IMG/VR virus record: IMGVR_UViG_3300046011_001758
Coordinates: 1-35,250 of that record
Length of the DNA stretch: 35,250 nt
Origin: a virus
Reading direction: 5' to 3' (one strand)
Position numbers and translations under genes: made by a program. The notes under the pieces are model-generated. The model was not told where the DNA came from. It ran no database searches and saw nothing but the letters and a program-made list of their open reading frames with translations. Position 1 is the first letter of the stretch. The number at the start of each line of letters is the position of its first letter. Positions 24,993-31,285 of this stretch are shown here, in pieces.

Positions 24993-25181
24993 ATGAGTAC
25001 ACCACAAAGAGCCGCCGACGTAGCGGCAGGAGTATCCGTCGCGGCAGCAGGAACGAGTTGGGTTTCACAGGCTAATGAGGTTGTGAGTCTTATCGGTAGC
25101 GTTATCGCAATCATGGCTGGAATCGGCGCGATGGTGGTTCACTACCTTAATGTACGCGATAAGTTGAAGAACAAGCCATGA
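24993..25181 (+). CDS. Small membrane protein, putative holin
   Basis: I chose the ATG at 24993 (62 aa), led by AGGG; the open frame extends upstream to 24945 but would overlap the preceding gene. The protein has one clear transmembrane helix, EVVSLIGSVIAIMAGIGAMVVHYL, preceded by an Ala-rich weakly hydrophobic N-terminus and followed by a basic tail (NVRDKLKNKP). That layout and its position just before a 3TM holin and a lysozyme suggest a holin or antiholin. Confidence 0.6.
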   Translation: MSTPQRAADVAAGVSVAAAGTSWVSQANEVVSLIGSVIAIMAGIGAMVVHYLNVRDKLKNKP

Positions 25182-25672
25182 TCGAAATGCTTGGCGGCGG
25201 CGTAGTGGGAAGCGTACTCGGTGGCGTGTTTCGTCTCGTTCCCGAGTTTCTTAAAGCCTATGACCGAAAGAACGAGCGACAGCATGAACTGTCTATGTTC
25301 GACCGCCAATGCAAACTCGAGGAGCAGCGCGGCTCGCAGAAGTTAGCCGAGATCGGCGCGAATCGAGAGGCGGCTATCGATACCGGCGTGGTGGAATCCT
25401 TTAAGGCGGCAATCGATCAGCAGACGGAAATGGTCAAGGCAGCAGGAGGTTGGGTCGCCTCGCTCTCTGCTTCTGTTCGTCCTGTGATGACGTATTACAT
25501 TCTCGCCCTCTATGGCGCAGTCAAAACGGCGGTGATCGTCAGTTATGCGCAATCTGGCATGACGCTTGTGGAAATCCTGCCGATGGTATGGGGCGTTGAC
25601 GACATGGCCCTGCTCTCTGGCGTAGTGAACTATTGGATACTCGACAGGACGCTTGCCAAGCGCGGGTTATGA
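25178..25672 (+). CDS. Holin, 3TM gene-transfer-release type
   Basis: This 164-aa protein starts by overlap with the gene before it. It has an N-terminal hydrophobic GGGVVGSVLGGVFRLVPEFL, a charged coiled middle, and the signature AGGWVASLSASVRPVMTYYI followed by hydrophobic segments (LALYGAVKTAVIVSYA, MALLSGVVNYWILDR). This matches the GTA_holin_3TM family, membrane proteins that let the lysozyme reach the peptidoglycan. The lysozyme gene starts inside its stop codon (ATGA). Confidence 0.85.
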   Translation: MIEMLGGGVVGSVLGGVFRLVPEFLKAYDRKNERQHELSMFDRQCKLEEQRGSQKLAEIGANREAAIDTGVVESFKAAIDQQTEMVKAAGGWVASLSASVRPVMTYYILALYGAVKTAVIVSYAQSGMTLVEILPMVWGVDDMALLSGVVNYWILDRTLAKRGL

Positions 25673-26112
25673 CCGACCTCTCTATCGCTATCGCTCTCTG
25701 CAAAGAGTTCGAGGGCTTCCGTTTTAAGCCTTATATCTGCCCTGCCGGTGTGCCGACCATAGGCTATGGCAGTACGCGCTACCTCGACGGGCATGTAGTT
25801 ACATTAACTGACCCGTCGATCACTAAAGAAGAAGCCGAGAGAATCCTACTCGGTCAGATTCAGCGCGACTTCCTGCCGGGAGTTTTGCGTAACTGCCCTG
25901 CGCTAATCCTTCGGCCTCGTGCGTTGAATGCGATTGTCGACTTCGCCTACAACCTTGGGGTTGGCAGACTGCAATCGAGTACGCTGCGCCGAAAGATTAA
26001 CGAGCAAGATTGGGACGGGGCAAAAGAACAACTCATGCGTTGGACTCGCGGCGGGGGCAAGGTCCTTCCCGGGTTAGTTCGTCGCAGACAAGCCGAAGTC
26101 GCTCTTTTATAG
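25669..26112 (+). CDS. Endolysin, GH24 lysozyme
   Basis: The ATG at 25669 (147 aa) overlaps the holin stop; the open frame back to 25633 is inside the holin. It cleaves peptidoglycan glycan strands. The catalytic pattern is Glu15 (KEFEGF), then 8 residues to Cys24 (in YICPAGVPTIGYG), then 5 to Thr30, so Cys replaces the usual Asp of the E-D-T triad, a known natural variant in GH24 phage enzymes. The LRPRALNAIVDFAYNLGVG segment is also characteristic. No signal peptide or SAR helix at the N-terminus, so it should depend on the holin for release. Confidence 0.92.
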   Translation: MTDLSIAIALCKEFEGFRFKPYICPAGVPTIGYGSTRYLDGHVVTLTDPSITKEEAERILLGQIQRDFLPGVLRNCPALILRPRALNAIVDFAYNLGVGRLQSSTLRRKINEQDWDGAKEQLMRWTRGGGKVLPGLVRRRQAEVALL

Positions 26113-26119
26113 GTGCAAA

Positions 26120-26422
26120 ATGCGAACCGATGGCATCCCCAAGTCTTTCCAACTTGCAGGGCATACGATTGAAGTCCGATCCGTGCCTAATCAGAAATGG
26201 AAGCATGGAAAAGACTGCGTCGGCATCTGGCTCCCAGAGCATTACCGAATCGAGATACGCGCTAACCTCCGTGGAAGTAATCGTCAGCAAGTGTTCACGC
26301 ACGAACTAATCCACGCCATGCTGGACATAGCAGGGCATGACGATTTGAGCCGCGACGAGCAACTGGTAGATCGGCTCGGGCATCTACTCCAACAGGCAAT
26401 GGTTACGTTCTCAAACGAATGA
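26120..26422 (+). CDS. Putative zinc metallopeptidase (HELIH)
   Basis: This 100-aa protein is led by AGGTG. FTHELIHAMLD (59-69) is an HExxH zinc motif with His61, Glu62 and His65; Glu80 in SRDEQLVDRLGHLL could be the third ligand. This compact arrangement resembles ImmA/IrrE- or SprT-type minimal peptidases. The substrate is unknown. In phages, such proteins can cut repressors or host regulators; here it lies after the lysozyme and overlaps the phosphoesterase gene (ATGA), so a host-takeover role is possible. Confidence 0.65.
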   Translation: MRTDGIPKSFQLAGHTIEVRSVPNQKWKHGKDCVGIWLPEHYRIEIRANLRGSNRQQVFTHELIHAMLDIAGHDDLSRDEQLVDRLGHLLQQAMVTFSNE

Positions 26423-27162
26423 AACGTCACCTGATTATCCCTGACGCGCAGATCAAACCCGAGTCGCGTACAGAGCATATACATTGGGCGGGTCAGGCGA
26501 TCCTAGAATACAAGCCCGACATTGTGATCTGTCTCGGTGACTGGTGGGACTTGCCGAGCCTAAACAGTCATGCCGAGAAGGGCAGCGCAGAACTCGAGGG
26601 GGCGAGATATCAAAAAGATATCTCTGCGGGAAACGCCGCTTTTAAGATTCTCGATTCTTACTTTAAGAAAACGCGCAGTAAGACATGGAAGCCGCGCAAG
26701 ATATTCCTCGAAGGCAACCATGAGAATCGCGCCAACCGTGTCGCCAACAACGACCCGAAGTGGAAAGGCATTATCGGTTCCCATAACTGCCAGACCCTAG
26801 ATTGGGAGCGGTTCCCGTTCCTCAAGATCGTAGAGTTAGACGGCATCAAATATTGCCATTACTTCCCTAACCCGTTTAGCGGAAAGCCTATCGGTGGAAC
26901 CATCGTGAATCGCCTTAACGCTATCGGCACCTCGTTCGTGCAAGGCCATCAGCAGGGATTCCTGTACGCCTCAAAGCAGTATCCAGACCATGTGAAGCAC
27001 GGCCTAGTCGCAGGGCGTTTCTACCTAGAGCATGAATCGTATCGCCCTGACGATGTGCAAAGCAACGAATGGAACGGTATCGTCGTGCTTAACGGCGTTA
27101 AAGATGGCGACTACGACTTGATGCCGCTACGCATGGACTACTTGAGGCGAAAGTACAAATGA
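26419..27162 (+). CDS. Calcineurin-like metallophosphoesterase
   Basis: This 247-aa protein has the metal-binding motifs of the family in order: IIPDAQIKP (Asp9, with Gln11 where most members have His), CLGDWWD (Asp41), EGNHENR (Asn100-His101), YCHYF (His147) and QGHQQG (His177). The Gln substitution in motif I is common in phage members. The enzyme likely hydrolyses phosphodiesters or phosphomonoesters; the substrate cannot be told from sequence. It is coupled to the genes on both sides by ATGA overlaps. Confidence 0.82.
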   Translation: MKRHLIIPDAQIKPESRTEHIHWAGQAILEYKPDIVICLGDWWDLPSLNSHAEKGSAELEGARYQKDISAGNAAFKILDSYFKKTRSKTWKPRKIFLEGNHENRANRVANNDPKWKGIIGSHNCQTLDWERFPFLKIVELDGIKYCHYFPNPFSGKPIGGTIVNRLNAIGTSFVQGHQQGFLYASKQYPDHVKHGLVAGRFYLEHESYRPDDVQSNEWNGIVVLNGVKDGDYDLMPLRMDYLRRKYK

Positions 27163-27371
27163 GAAAAATCGACGAGGTCTACGAAGAACTCGCATGGTCG
27201 GAACCCGATATGTGCCAGAACTGCATCTGGTTCTGCCCATGGAACGGGCAAGGATGGGGATGCAGTCACGAAACCGTTTTCGATCTACTCGAAGGCGAGT
27301 GCAAATGCGGAGGGCGATACTTCAAGCAACGTCGCCCATGGAAAATCGACGGAACTATCGTCTCGCCTTGA
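27159..27371 (+). CDS. Small Cys-rich hypothetical protein
   Basis: This 70-aa protein starts by an ATGA overlap. Cysteines in CQNCIWFCPWNGQGWGC and ECKCGG suggest a metal-binding knuckle. It is the last gene of the rightward transcript, and its stop lies inside the 3' end of the convergent minus-strand gene (17-bp overlap). No family recognised. A related Cys/Trp style is seen in the small minus-strand product at 28194. Confidence 0.6.
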   Translation: MRKIDEVYEELAWSEPDMCQNCIWFCPWNGQGWGCSHETVFDLLEGECKCGGRYFKQRRPWKIDGTIVSP

Positions 27372-27540
27372 GAATCGCAAACTCTCGCGTGAGGATATTT
27401 GCTTCGTGATCCATACCGGCACGTCGTAATCGAACGATTACATCCTCGACCGTCTGCGGCTTCTCCTGCCCATATCCCCACGGCAACCGCGACAGTTCCT
27501 TCTCCCACGCTCCCGGGGGCGACTCGTTATCTACAGCCAT
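27355..27540 (-). CDS. Small hypothetical protein ending the leftward operon
   Basis: I chose the ATG at 27540 (61 aa), with GGGAG upstream; the open frame extends to 27612 but would overlap the gene before it more. It is a soluble, charged protein with an amphipathic helix (TVEDVIVRLRRAGMDHEANILTREFA). It overlaps the preceding 54-codon gene by 10 nt. The 3' end overlaps the convergent plus-strand gene by 17 bp. I see no strong intrinsic terminator between the two operons. Function unknown. Confidence 0.5.
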   Translation of the reverse strand: MAVDNESPPGAWEKELSRLPWGYGQEKPQTVEDVIVRLRRAGMDHEANILTREFAILKARR

Positions 27541-27695
27541 ACCGATGCAACTCCCGCTGTGATTCCTAATGCTACGCCTACCAAAAAAGCAACCATCGCG
27601 CCGAAATAGCATTCGTGCTGCAACTCGGTGATTTCCTTTTCTAGTTTCTGAATGATCGCTTTCTGATTTTCGATCACTTCGTTTAATTTACTCAC
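27531..27695 (-). CDS. Very small coiled-coil/membrane protein (54 aa)
   Basis: GTG start at 27695 with GGAGG about 8 nt upstream; it ends at TAG 27533-27531. The product has a heptad-like N-terminus (MSKLNEVIENQKAIIQKLEK), then a short link with a Cys, then a C-terminal transmembrane helix (FGAMVAFLVGVALGITAGVA). Its start overlaps the upstream stop (GTGA) and its stop lies in the next start. This architecture suits a membrane-anchored partner protein. A spanin-like or superinfection role is speculative. Confidence 0.6.
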   Translation of the reverse strand: MSKLNEVIENQKAIIQKLEKEITELQHECYFGAMVAFLVGVALGITAGVASVWL

Positions 27696-27880
27696 CAGTA
27701 ATCCCTCCCGCCTCGTTTAGCCGCCCATATCGGGGGCGGCACCCATCGCCAGTCACGCTGCATTTCCACCCGTAGGCGGCGGTACTGGCTCCACCCTTTT
27801 TTTATTCCGTAAAGCATCCCGCCGATCAGCAAGATTAACAATATTGCTATCAGTAGGCTGAACAATATTTCCTCGATCAT
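27692..27880 (-). CDS. Small membrane protein overlapping a zinc-ribbon gene out of frame
   Basis: This 62-aa protein is led by a strong AGGAG seven nt before the ATG at 27880. It starts with MIEEILFSLLIAILLILLIGG, a single clear transmembrane helix, followed by a basic/aromatic cytoplasmic tail (GWSQYRRLRVEM). It shares 128 nt in another frame with the zinc-ribbon gene at 27753-27974. Since both have good start contexts and downstream coupling, I think both are translated. Confidence 0.6.
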   Translation of the reverse strand: MIEEILFSLLIAILLILLIGGMLYGIKKGWSQYRRLRVEMQRDWRWVPPPIWAAKRGGRDYW

Positions 27881-27974
27881 TTCGATCTCCTGTCGCGTTA
27901 CAAACTGGGCAGCGGTAAAAGTCCCCGCTTATATCCTGCATCCATAGCCGCCCGAGACAATGTAGGCAGTTCAT
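27753..27974 (-). CDS. Small zinc-ribbon protein
   Basis: This 73-aa protein has CLHC (3-6) and CPVC (22-25), a four-cysteine zinc ribbon, followed by a disordered Pro/Asn-rich tail (VEPVPPPTGGNAA). Its ATG overlaps the previous stop (ATGA at 27971-27974). The tail is coded by the same DNA as the membrane protein at 27692-27880, in a different frame. The zinc-ribbon half is outside the overlap. A regulatory or nucleic-acid-binding role is possible. Confidence 0.6.
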   Translation of the reverse strand: MNCLHCLGRLWMQDISGDFYRCPVCNATGDRNDRGNIVQPTDSNIVNLADRRDALRNKKRVEPVPPPTGGNAA

Positions 27975-28231
27975 TGCGGTTTCCGCAGTATCTTTCTACG
28001 ACCGTTTCGCGTCATGCACAGGGCTTGCAGTTTGCGATGATCGAGATCGAGTACGTCACAAATCCACCGCATCGACCCGATCCCATGCTTGTCGGAAAAT
28101 ATCCAATGCGCTGCGCTTCCTCGCTCACCTCGATGCTCCATCTCTGCGATAGCGTTCTTCAGTACCGCAGCCCATAGCCGTCGATACGGCGTGTCATCGA
28201 TTACGTTTTCCAATTTCTCTCTCCGTTTCAT
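27971..28231 (-). CDS. Hypothetical protein with helix-turn-helix-like C-terminus
   Basis: I chose the ATG at 28231 (86 aa, with GGAAC upstream). The open frame continues to 28252, but that adds only seven residues inside the neighbouring small gene. The C-terminal part, with GSMRWICDVLDLDHRKLQALCM, looks like a DNA-binding helix-turn-helix. The middle has AVLKNAIAEMEHRGERGSAA. Such proteins are common in the early regions of environmental phages; a regulatory role is possible but unproven. It overlaps the small Cys gene upstream by about 38 nt. Confidence 0.6.
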   Translation of the reverse strand: MKRREKLENVIDDTPYRRLWAAVLKNAIAEMEHRGERGSAAHWIFSDKHGIGSMRWICDVLDLDHRKLQALCMTRNGRRKILRKPQ

Positions 28232-28346
28232 CAGTTCCAGGTTCATACACAAAATGCGAACAATCCAAGTTCGCTAACCAATCCCAAAGCCGACACCAGA
28301 GTTGGCCGTCTTTAGCGATAGACCACTTGCAAGAAAAACAAGTCAT
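28194..28346 (-). CDS. Very small Cys/Trp protein (50 aa)
   Basis: ATG at 28346 overlaps the stop of the gene upstream (ATGA at 28343-28346), a sign of translational coupling. The product begins MTCFSCKWSIAKDGQLWCRL, with further Cys and aromatic residues (DCSHFVYEP). The pattern C-x2-C ... W-C ... C suggests a metal-binding or disulfide-stabilised small protein, similar in style to the product at 27159. Without it the region 28253-28342 would be an unexplained gap in a very compact operon. Confidence 0.6.
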   Translation of the reverse strand: MTCFSCKWSIAKDGQLWCRLWDWLANLDCSHFVYEPGTDETEREIGKRNR

Positions 28347-28594
28347 CCCCCCGCCCTGATTGCCGCAGCATAATTTTCTGCCGTCGGCTCGGTAACTTCA
28401 TAGCCAAATTCGCACGCAGCAGTTTCGAACTTTACCGGCAGTTCCTCGCAAATCCTCGCGCAGTATTCGCGTTGTAATTCTCTTTCTGTATCTATTGCCT
28501 CCGCAATCGCACTAACCATAGCCATATAGACTTCTTGATCTTTAAGATTCGGAAGGTTTTTCTCAATCAAGTCTTCAATGTATTCAAGATTCAT
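28343..28594 (-). CDS. Small helical hypothetical protein
   Basis: This 83-aa acidic protein is led by GGGGAA about seven nt before the ATG. It is predicted mainly helical (LEYIEDLIEKNLPNL, MAMVSAIAEAIDTERELQREYCARI). It ends with ATGA coupling to the 50-aa gene. No family recognised. It lies between the YbcO-like gene and the small Cys genes, so it may modulate recombination or host functions, but nothing in the sequence shows this. Confidence 0.55.
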   Translation of the reverse strand: MNLEYIEDLIEKNLPNLKDQEVYMAMVSAIAEAIDTERELQREYCARICEELPVKFETAACEFGYEVTEPTAENYAAAIRAGG

Positions 28595-28607
28595 TTTTAA
28601 TTCCCCA

Positions 28608-28892
28608 TTAGATCAAATCATATTTCCGTAGTTGAGCAATCGTCCTAGCCATCCCTTCGAGATGGGCAAGACGGACGTAATCCCTGTCGAGATCAGTATT
28701 CGATCTCCGGTCAATCGCATCGTGACAGGCGCTACACGCCCACGCGCCGAGTAAATCGTCAGCCTTAATTCCCATGCCACTTATCCCCGCCATGCGGATA
28801 TGGGCAAGCACCGTCGTTTCATCGTTGTGATTACAAACATCGGGGAGCCGTACCATGCAGGGCTTTCCTTTCGCTATCTTTCGTAGGTTCAT
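28608..28892 (-). CDS. YbcO-like (DUF1364) HNH-type recombination nuclease
   Basis: This 94-aa protein matches the DUF1364 pattern: GKPCMVRLPDVCNHNDETTVLAHIR and LLGAWACSACHDAIDRR. Cys12, Cys20, Cys53 and Cys56 probably bind zinc, and His31 and His57 are candidate catalytic or metal residues. Family members in lambdoid phages are small HNH-related nucleases found near NinB and other recombination genes, as here. Length is typical. The start overlaps the upstream stop (ATGA). Confidence 0.85.
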   Translation of the reverse strand: MNLRKIAKGKPCMVRLPDVCNHNDETTVLAHIRMAGISGMGIKADDLLGAWACSACHDAIDRRSNTDLDRDYVRLAHLEGMARTIAQLRKYDLI

Positions 28893-29377
28893 AGAAGCCT
28901 TAAAAACTCCGCGCCTAGTTCTCTAGTGTTCTCTGGGTCGTATTCAGACGGTACGGCGAGACTCCACGCCACATCGTAATCACGATACCCGTAAATAATT
29001 ACCTGTCGGCACTCCGGCATAATCGGTTTCGCAACGAATAACACCAAGCCTTGACCGAGTTGCTTTTTCCTCACCGCCGCCGTCTCTTTCGTTCGCAATC
29101 GCCTAACCTCGATATTCGTCCCTACGTCTGCCGTCTTGCGATACTTGTGATGTTCGCTACGATGCCAGACATGGCCCGACCAGAATCGATTGGCATACTT
29201 GGCTACGGCTAACTCGGCAACACAGGCAGCGACCTGTGCCGTCCTGTCATCCTCCATTCGTTCTCGGTTGTAATACGCCGCATCGCCTTTTTCCCAGTTC
29301 TCGATATATCGCCTCGCCCCAACGTGCGAAGCCCATTCGTATTCCCAAGGTGAAAGGTCAATGATCGGTCGGGTCAT
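28889..29377 (-). CDS. Hypothetical protein, possible PD-(D/E)XK-type nuclease
   Basis: This 162-aa protein contains CVAELAVAKYANRFW, then TADVGTNIEVRRLRTK, then QGLVLFVAKPIMPECRQVIIYGY. The order Glu in a first helix, Asp and Glu-x-Arg/Lys on a strand pair, then a beta strand and basic residue fits a restriction-endonuclease fold, and the gene sits between YbcO-like and NinB-like recombination genes. The assignment is a pattern judgement; I do not see an unmistakable family signature. It overlaps the upstream gene by 20 nt and the downstream gene by ATGA. Confidence 0.55.
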   Translation of the reverse strand: MTRPIIDLSPWEYEWASHVGARRYIENWEKGDAAYYNRERMEDDRTAQVAACVAELAVAKYANRFWSGHVWHRSEHHKYRKTADVGTNIEVRRLRTKETAAVRKKQLGQGLVLFVAKPIMPECRQVIIYGYRDYDVAWSLAVPSEYDPENTRELGAEFLRLL

Positions 29378-29774
29378 AAGTCGGCTCCGGTATCACGATT
29401 CCCATATTGGCGCAGCGTTGGCTGACTTGCTCTAGGTACTCCATGAATTCCGAGCGGGTCATCCGAGACGTTCGCTTCAACGGACGTAGACGCTTCCTGC
29501 CCATGCCTTCGAGCGTCTCCCAACCATACACCTCGCCCAAGAAGTATTCGTGCAAATCGTCTGCCAACCATCCTCGCAGCATTTCTCCACCCGCCTCCAA
29601 GATCGCCGGATAAACGACACCCCAGAGGTAGGCGTTCTGTTGATTCGTGCGAGGCTTCTTAAATTCCTCGACGGTCACTTGCCACGCCTTCGACTCGTCA
29701 ATATCCCGCACAAGGACAGCCACCGCGCTAACGATGGCCTCCTTGCTTGTGCGTTTAGGAAATATGCGACGCAT
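29358..29774 (-). CDS. NinB-like recombination protein
   Basis: This 138-aa protein has WQVTVEEFKKPRTNQQNAYLWGVVYPAI (31-58), then WLADDLHEYFL, then LRPLKRTSRMTRSEFMEYLEQVSQRCANMGI. That order is characteristic of NinB (Orf) proteins, which bind single-stranded DNA and load or assist annealing and recombinase proteins. It lies downstream of the SSB-like and ERF genes, in the expected recombination group. The start overlaps the previous stop (TAATG). Confidence 0.8.
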   Translation of the reverse strand: MRRIFPKRTSKEAIVSAVAVLVRDIDESKAWQVTVEEFKKPRTNQQNAYLWGVVYPAILEAGGEMLRGWLADDLHEYFLGEVYGWETLEGMGRKRLRPLKRTSRMTRSEFMEYLEQVSQRCANMGIVIPEPTYDPTDH

Positions 29775-30031
29775 TAAAACGGAATATCGTCGTTGAAGTC
29801 AGGCTCGGCAGCAGGGGCCGCAGCACGTTTCGGCGCATCCTTCTTAGCCTCTACAGAGAGACTCAAGAATTTATCGCCTGTCTTTTTGCTTTCCTTAATC
29901 CAAGCAGAGAGGTTGTATTCCTCGCCACCTACATTCAATGAACCGCGATACTGCGGTCGCTTCGGATTTCCCTGCGGGTCATTCTTAAAGAGAACGCCAC
30001 GATTAGTGTTGTCGTATTGCTTTTCCATCAT
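29774..30031 (-). CDS. SSB-like single-strand DNA-binding protein
   Basis: This 85-aa protein has an OB-like core with NRGVLFKNDPQGNPKRPQYRG and YNLSAWIKESKKTGDKFLSLSVEAK, similar to DUF736-type proteins, a flexible Ala-rich linker, and the C-terminus EPDFNDDIPF. That acidic end is the hallmark tip by which SSB recruits recombination and replication partners. It is coupled to ERF (ATGA overlap) and NinB-like genes. It is shorter than bacterial SSB, so its oligomeric state may differ. Confidence 0.75.
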   Translation of the reverse strand: MMEKQYDNTNRGVLFKNDPQGNPKRPQYRGSLNVGGEEYNLSAWIKESKKTGDKFLSLSVEAKKDAPKRAAAPAAEPDFNDDIPF

Positions 30032-30678
30032 TTTGCTTCCTTGGCTATGCGTAAATAGGCTTTGATCGCTGACCTTTCTCTCGATGAGAGAGCATCGCTA
30101 ACGGCGATATAGAGGTCGTGATCTGTACTGATCCGCTCATGGACGGCGCGAACGGCTAGCGCAATCTCTTTTTCCTCTGCGTCGAGATCAAACGCTTTCT
30201 TAAAATCCTCGATGAACTGCTCCTTCTTTTTCTGATCGACGTTCTTGCCTAGTTCCCCTCGCGGGTCTACCGTGATGCTTCGCGGGTCGCGTCCCTGTGC
30301 CGCTTCCGCATCATCATCGGTTTGATAGACCCCAACCAATGCAGCGAGGGCATAGCGTCGGGCATACGAGATACCGCTTCCCTGTGCCTGTGCCGAGTTG
30401 TCTTTGCAAAGGATAGGCATATACCCTCGAATCCACTCTCCGCTTTCATGCGCGAGAGTCGTGACGAGCATCGTGCCTTGCTTCGTAGGCTGCGTGGTCT
30501 GGATTACTGAAAGCCCGTTCGAGGTGAGTTGCTTACGGCAAGCCGACCAGACCGATTCTAGGTCTGCGTACTTACTTTTGAAAAACGGATTAGCCGAATC
30601 TTTAACGGCTCCCGTTATACCCGCTTGCGCCTTGGCTAGTGCAGCCGCTAACGCACCAATCGTTTGTGATTGATTCAT
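30028..30678 (-). CDS. ERF-family single-strand annealing protein
   Basis: This 216-aa protein has the ERF core: LAAALAKAQAGITGAVKDSANPFF then KSKYADLESVWSACRKQLTSNGL, VTTLAHESGEWIRG, and GSGISYARRYALAALVGVYQTDDDAE. ERF proteins anneal complementary single strands and promote phage recombination or circularisation. A charged helical C-terminal part follows (KKKEQFIEDFKKAFDLD). GGAG precedes the ATG. It is coupled to the small helical gene before it and to the SSB-like gene after it, forming a recombination cassette with NinB-like and YbcO-like products. Confidence 0.92.
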   Translation of the reverse strand: MNQSQTIGALAAALAKAQAGITGAVKDSANPFFKSKYADLESVWSACRKQLTSNGLSVIQTTQPTKQGTMLVTTLAHESGEWIRGYMPILCKDNSAQAQGSGISYARRYALAALVGVYQTDDDAEAAQGRDPRSITVDPRGELGKNVDQKKKEQFIEDFKKAFDLDAEEKEIALAVRAVHERISTDHDLYIAVSDALSSRERSAIKAYLRIAKEAK

Positions 30679-30875
30679 TTTGTTACTCCATTGACTTTGT
30701 TTAGCACTTCTTCGATCTCTCGCAACGTGATCTCTAACGCAGCCGAGAGGCGTGGGTTCTGCCTCGCGTCAATCGTTAGACTCTCGTTCGCGGATTCTTT
30801 TAGACGCTGCATTCGCATCTCAAATTCGTATCTGGACTGCTCCTCGAGTTGTCTCCAAAAATCATCGTTGCGCAT
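30675..30875 (-). CDS. Small helical hypothetical protein upstream of ERF
   Basis: I chose the ATG at 30875 (66 aa), preceded by GGTG; the open frame extends to 30941 with a second ATG at 30899, neither with a good ribosome site. The protein is highly charged and helical (WRQLEEQSRYEFEMRMQRLK, LEITLREIEEVLNKV). It ends in ATGA coupling to ERF. It may be a partner of the annealing protein, but no family is recognised. Confidence 0.55.
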   Translation of the reverse strand: MRNDDFWRQLEEQSRYEFEMRMQRLKESANESLTIDARQNPRLSAALEITLREIEEVLNKVNGVTK

Positions 30876-30978
30876 GGGTATCACCACATGAGTGACCATC
30901 GCACGGCTCGACGGCTGCTGCGATAAGAAAGACCGCAACAATAGCGACGATCAAGGGCCAGACGGGTTGCTTATTCAT
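30862..30978 (-). CDS. Very small membrane protein (38 aa)
   Basis: ATG at 30978 overlaps the stop of the gene upstream (positions 30971-30978), and the end overlaps the next start by 14 nt. The protein is a single transmembrane helix (VWPLIVAIVAVFLIAAAV) followed by a short periplasmic-type tail with two Cys (EPCDGHSCGDTH). Continuous coupling argues that it is real. The function is unknown. Confidence 0.45.
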   Translation of the reverse strand: MNKQPVWPLIVAIVAVFLIAAAVEPCDGHSCGDTHAQR

Positions 30979-31285
30979 AGTCGTGTGCCTCTCGGAATTG
31001 GTCGTAGGCCATATCTGCGATGTAGTCGGATTCGCTAGCCATGAGTTCGGGTGCATACTTATCGAGCCAACAATCTAGGTTAGCGATGAGTCCCGTCTTG
31101 CTGACGGCGGGAAGGTCGTCGATCTTGACTTCGATTTCTACGCAGTCGCCGTCGATGCTTACGATAGTGATGCAATCGAGCGAGTAGGTGTAGGTATCTT
31201 CGCCTTCGCCTAGCACTTCGATATCAACAATCGCTTCGGCTTCTACGCCGAGCAGAGGAAATGCAATCACCGGTTCGGCTTTCAT
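30971..31285 (-). CDS. Hypothetical early protein, beta-rich acidic
   Basis: This 104-aa, strongly acidic protein has alternating beta strands (VEAEAIVDIEVLGEGEDTYTY, CVEIEVKIDDLP) and ends with a Tyr/Asp-rich helix (SDYIADMAYDQFREAHDYE). It overlaps its upstream neighbour (31282-31566) by ATGA. Both products are small and acidic, as many early phage proteins that bind host factors are. Some DNA-mimic inhibitors look like this, but nothing specific supports that. Confidence 0.55.
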   Translation of the reverse strand: MKAEPVIAFPLLGVEAEAIVDIEVLGEGEDTYTYSLDCITIVSIDGDCVEIEVKIDDLPAVSKTGLIANLDCWLDKYAPELMASESDYIADMAYDQFREAHDYE

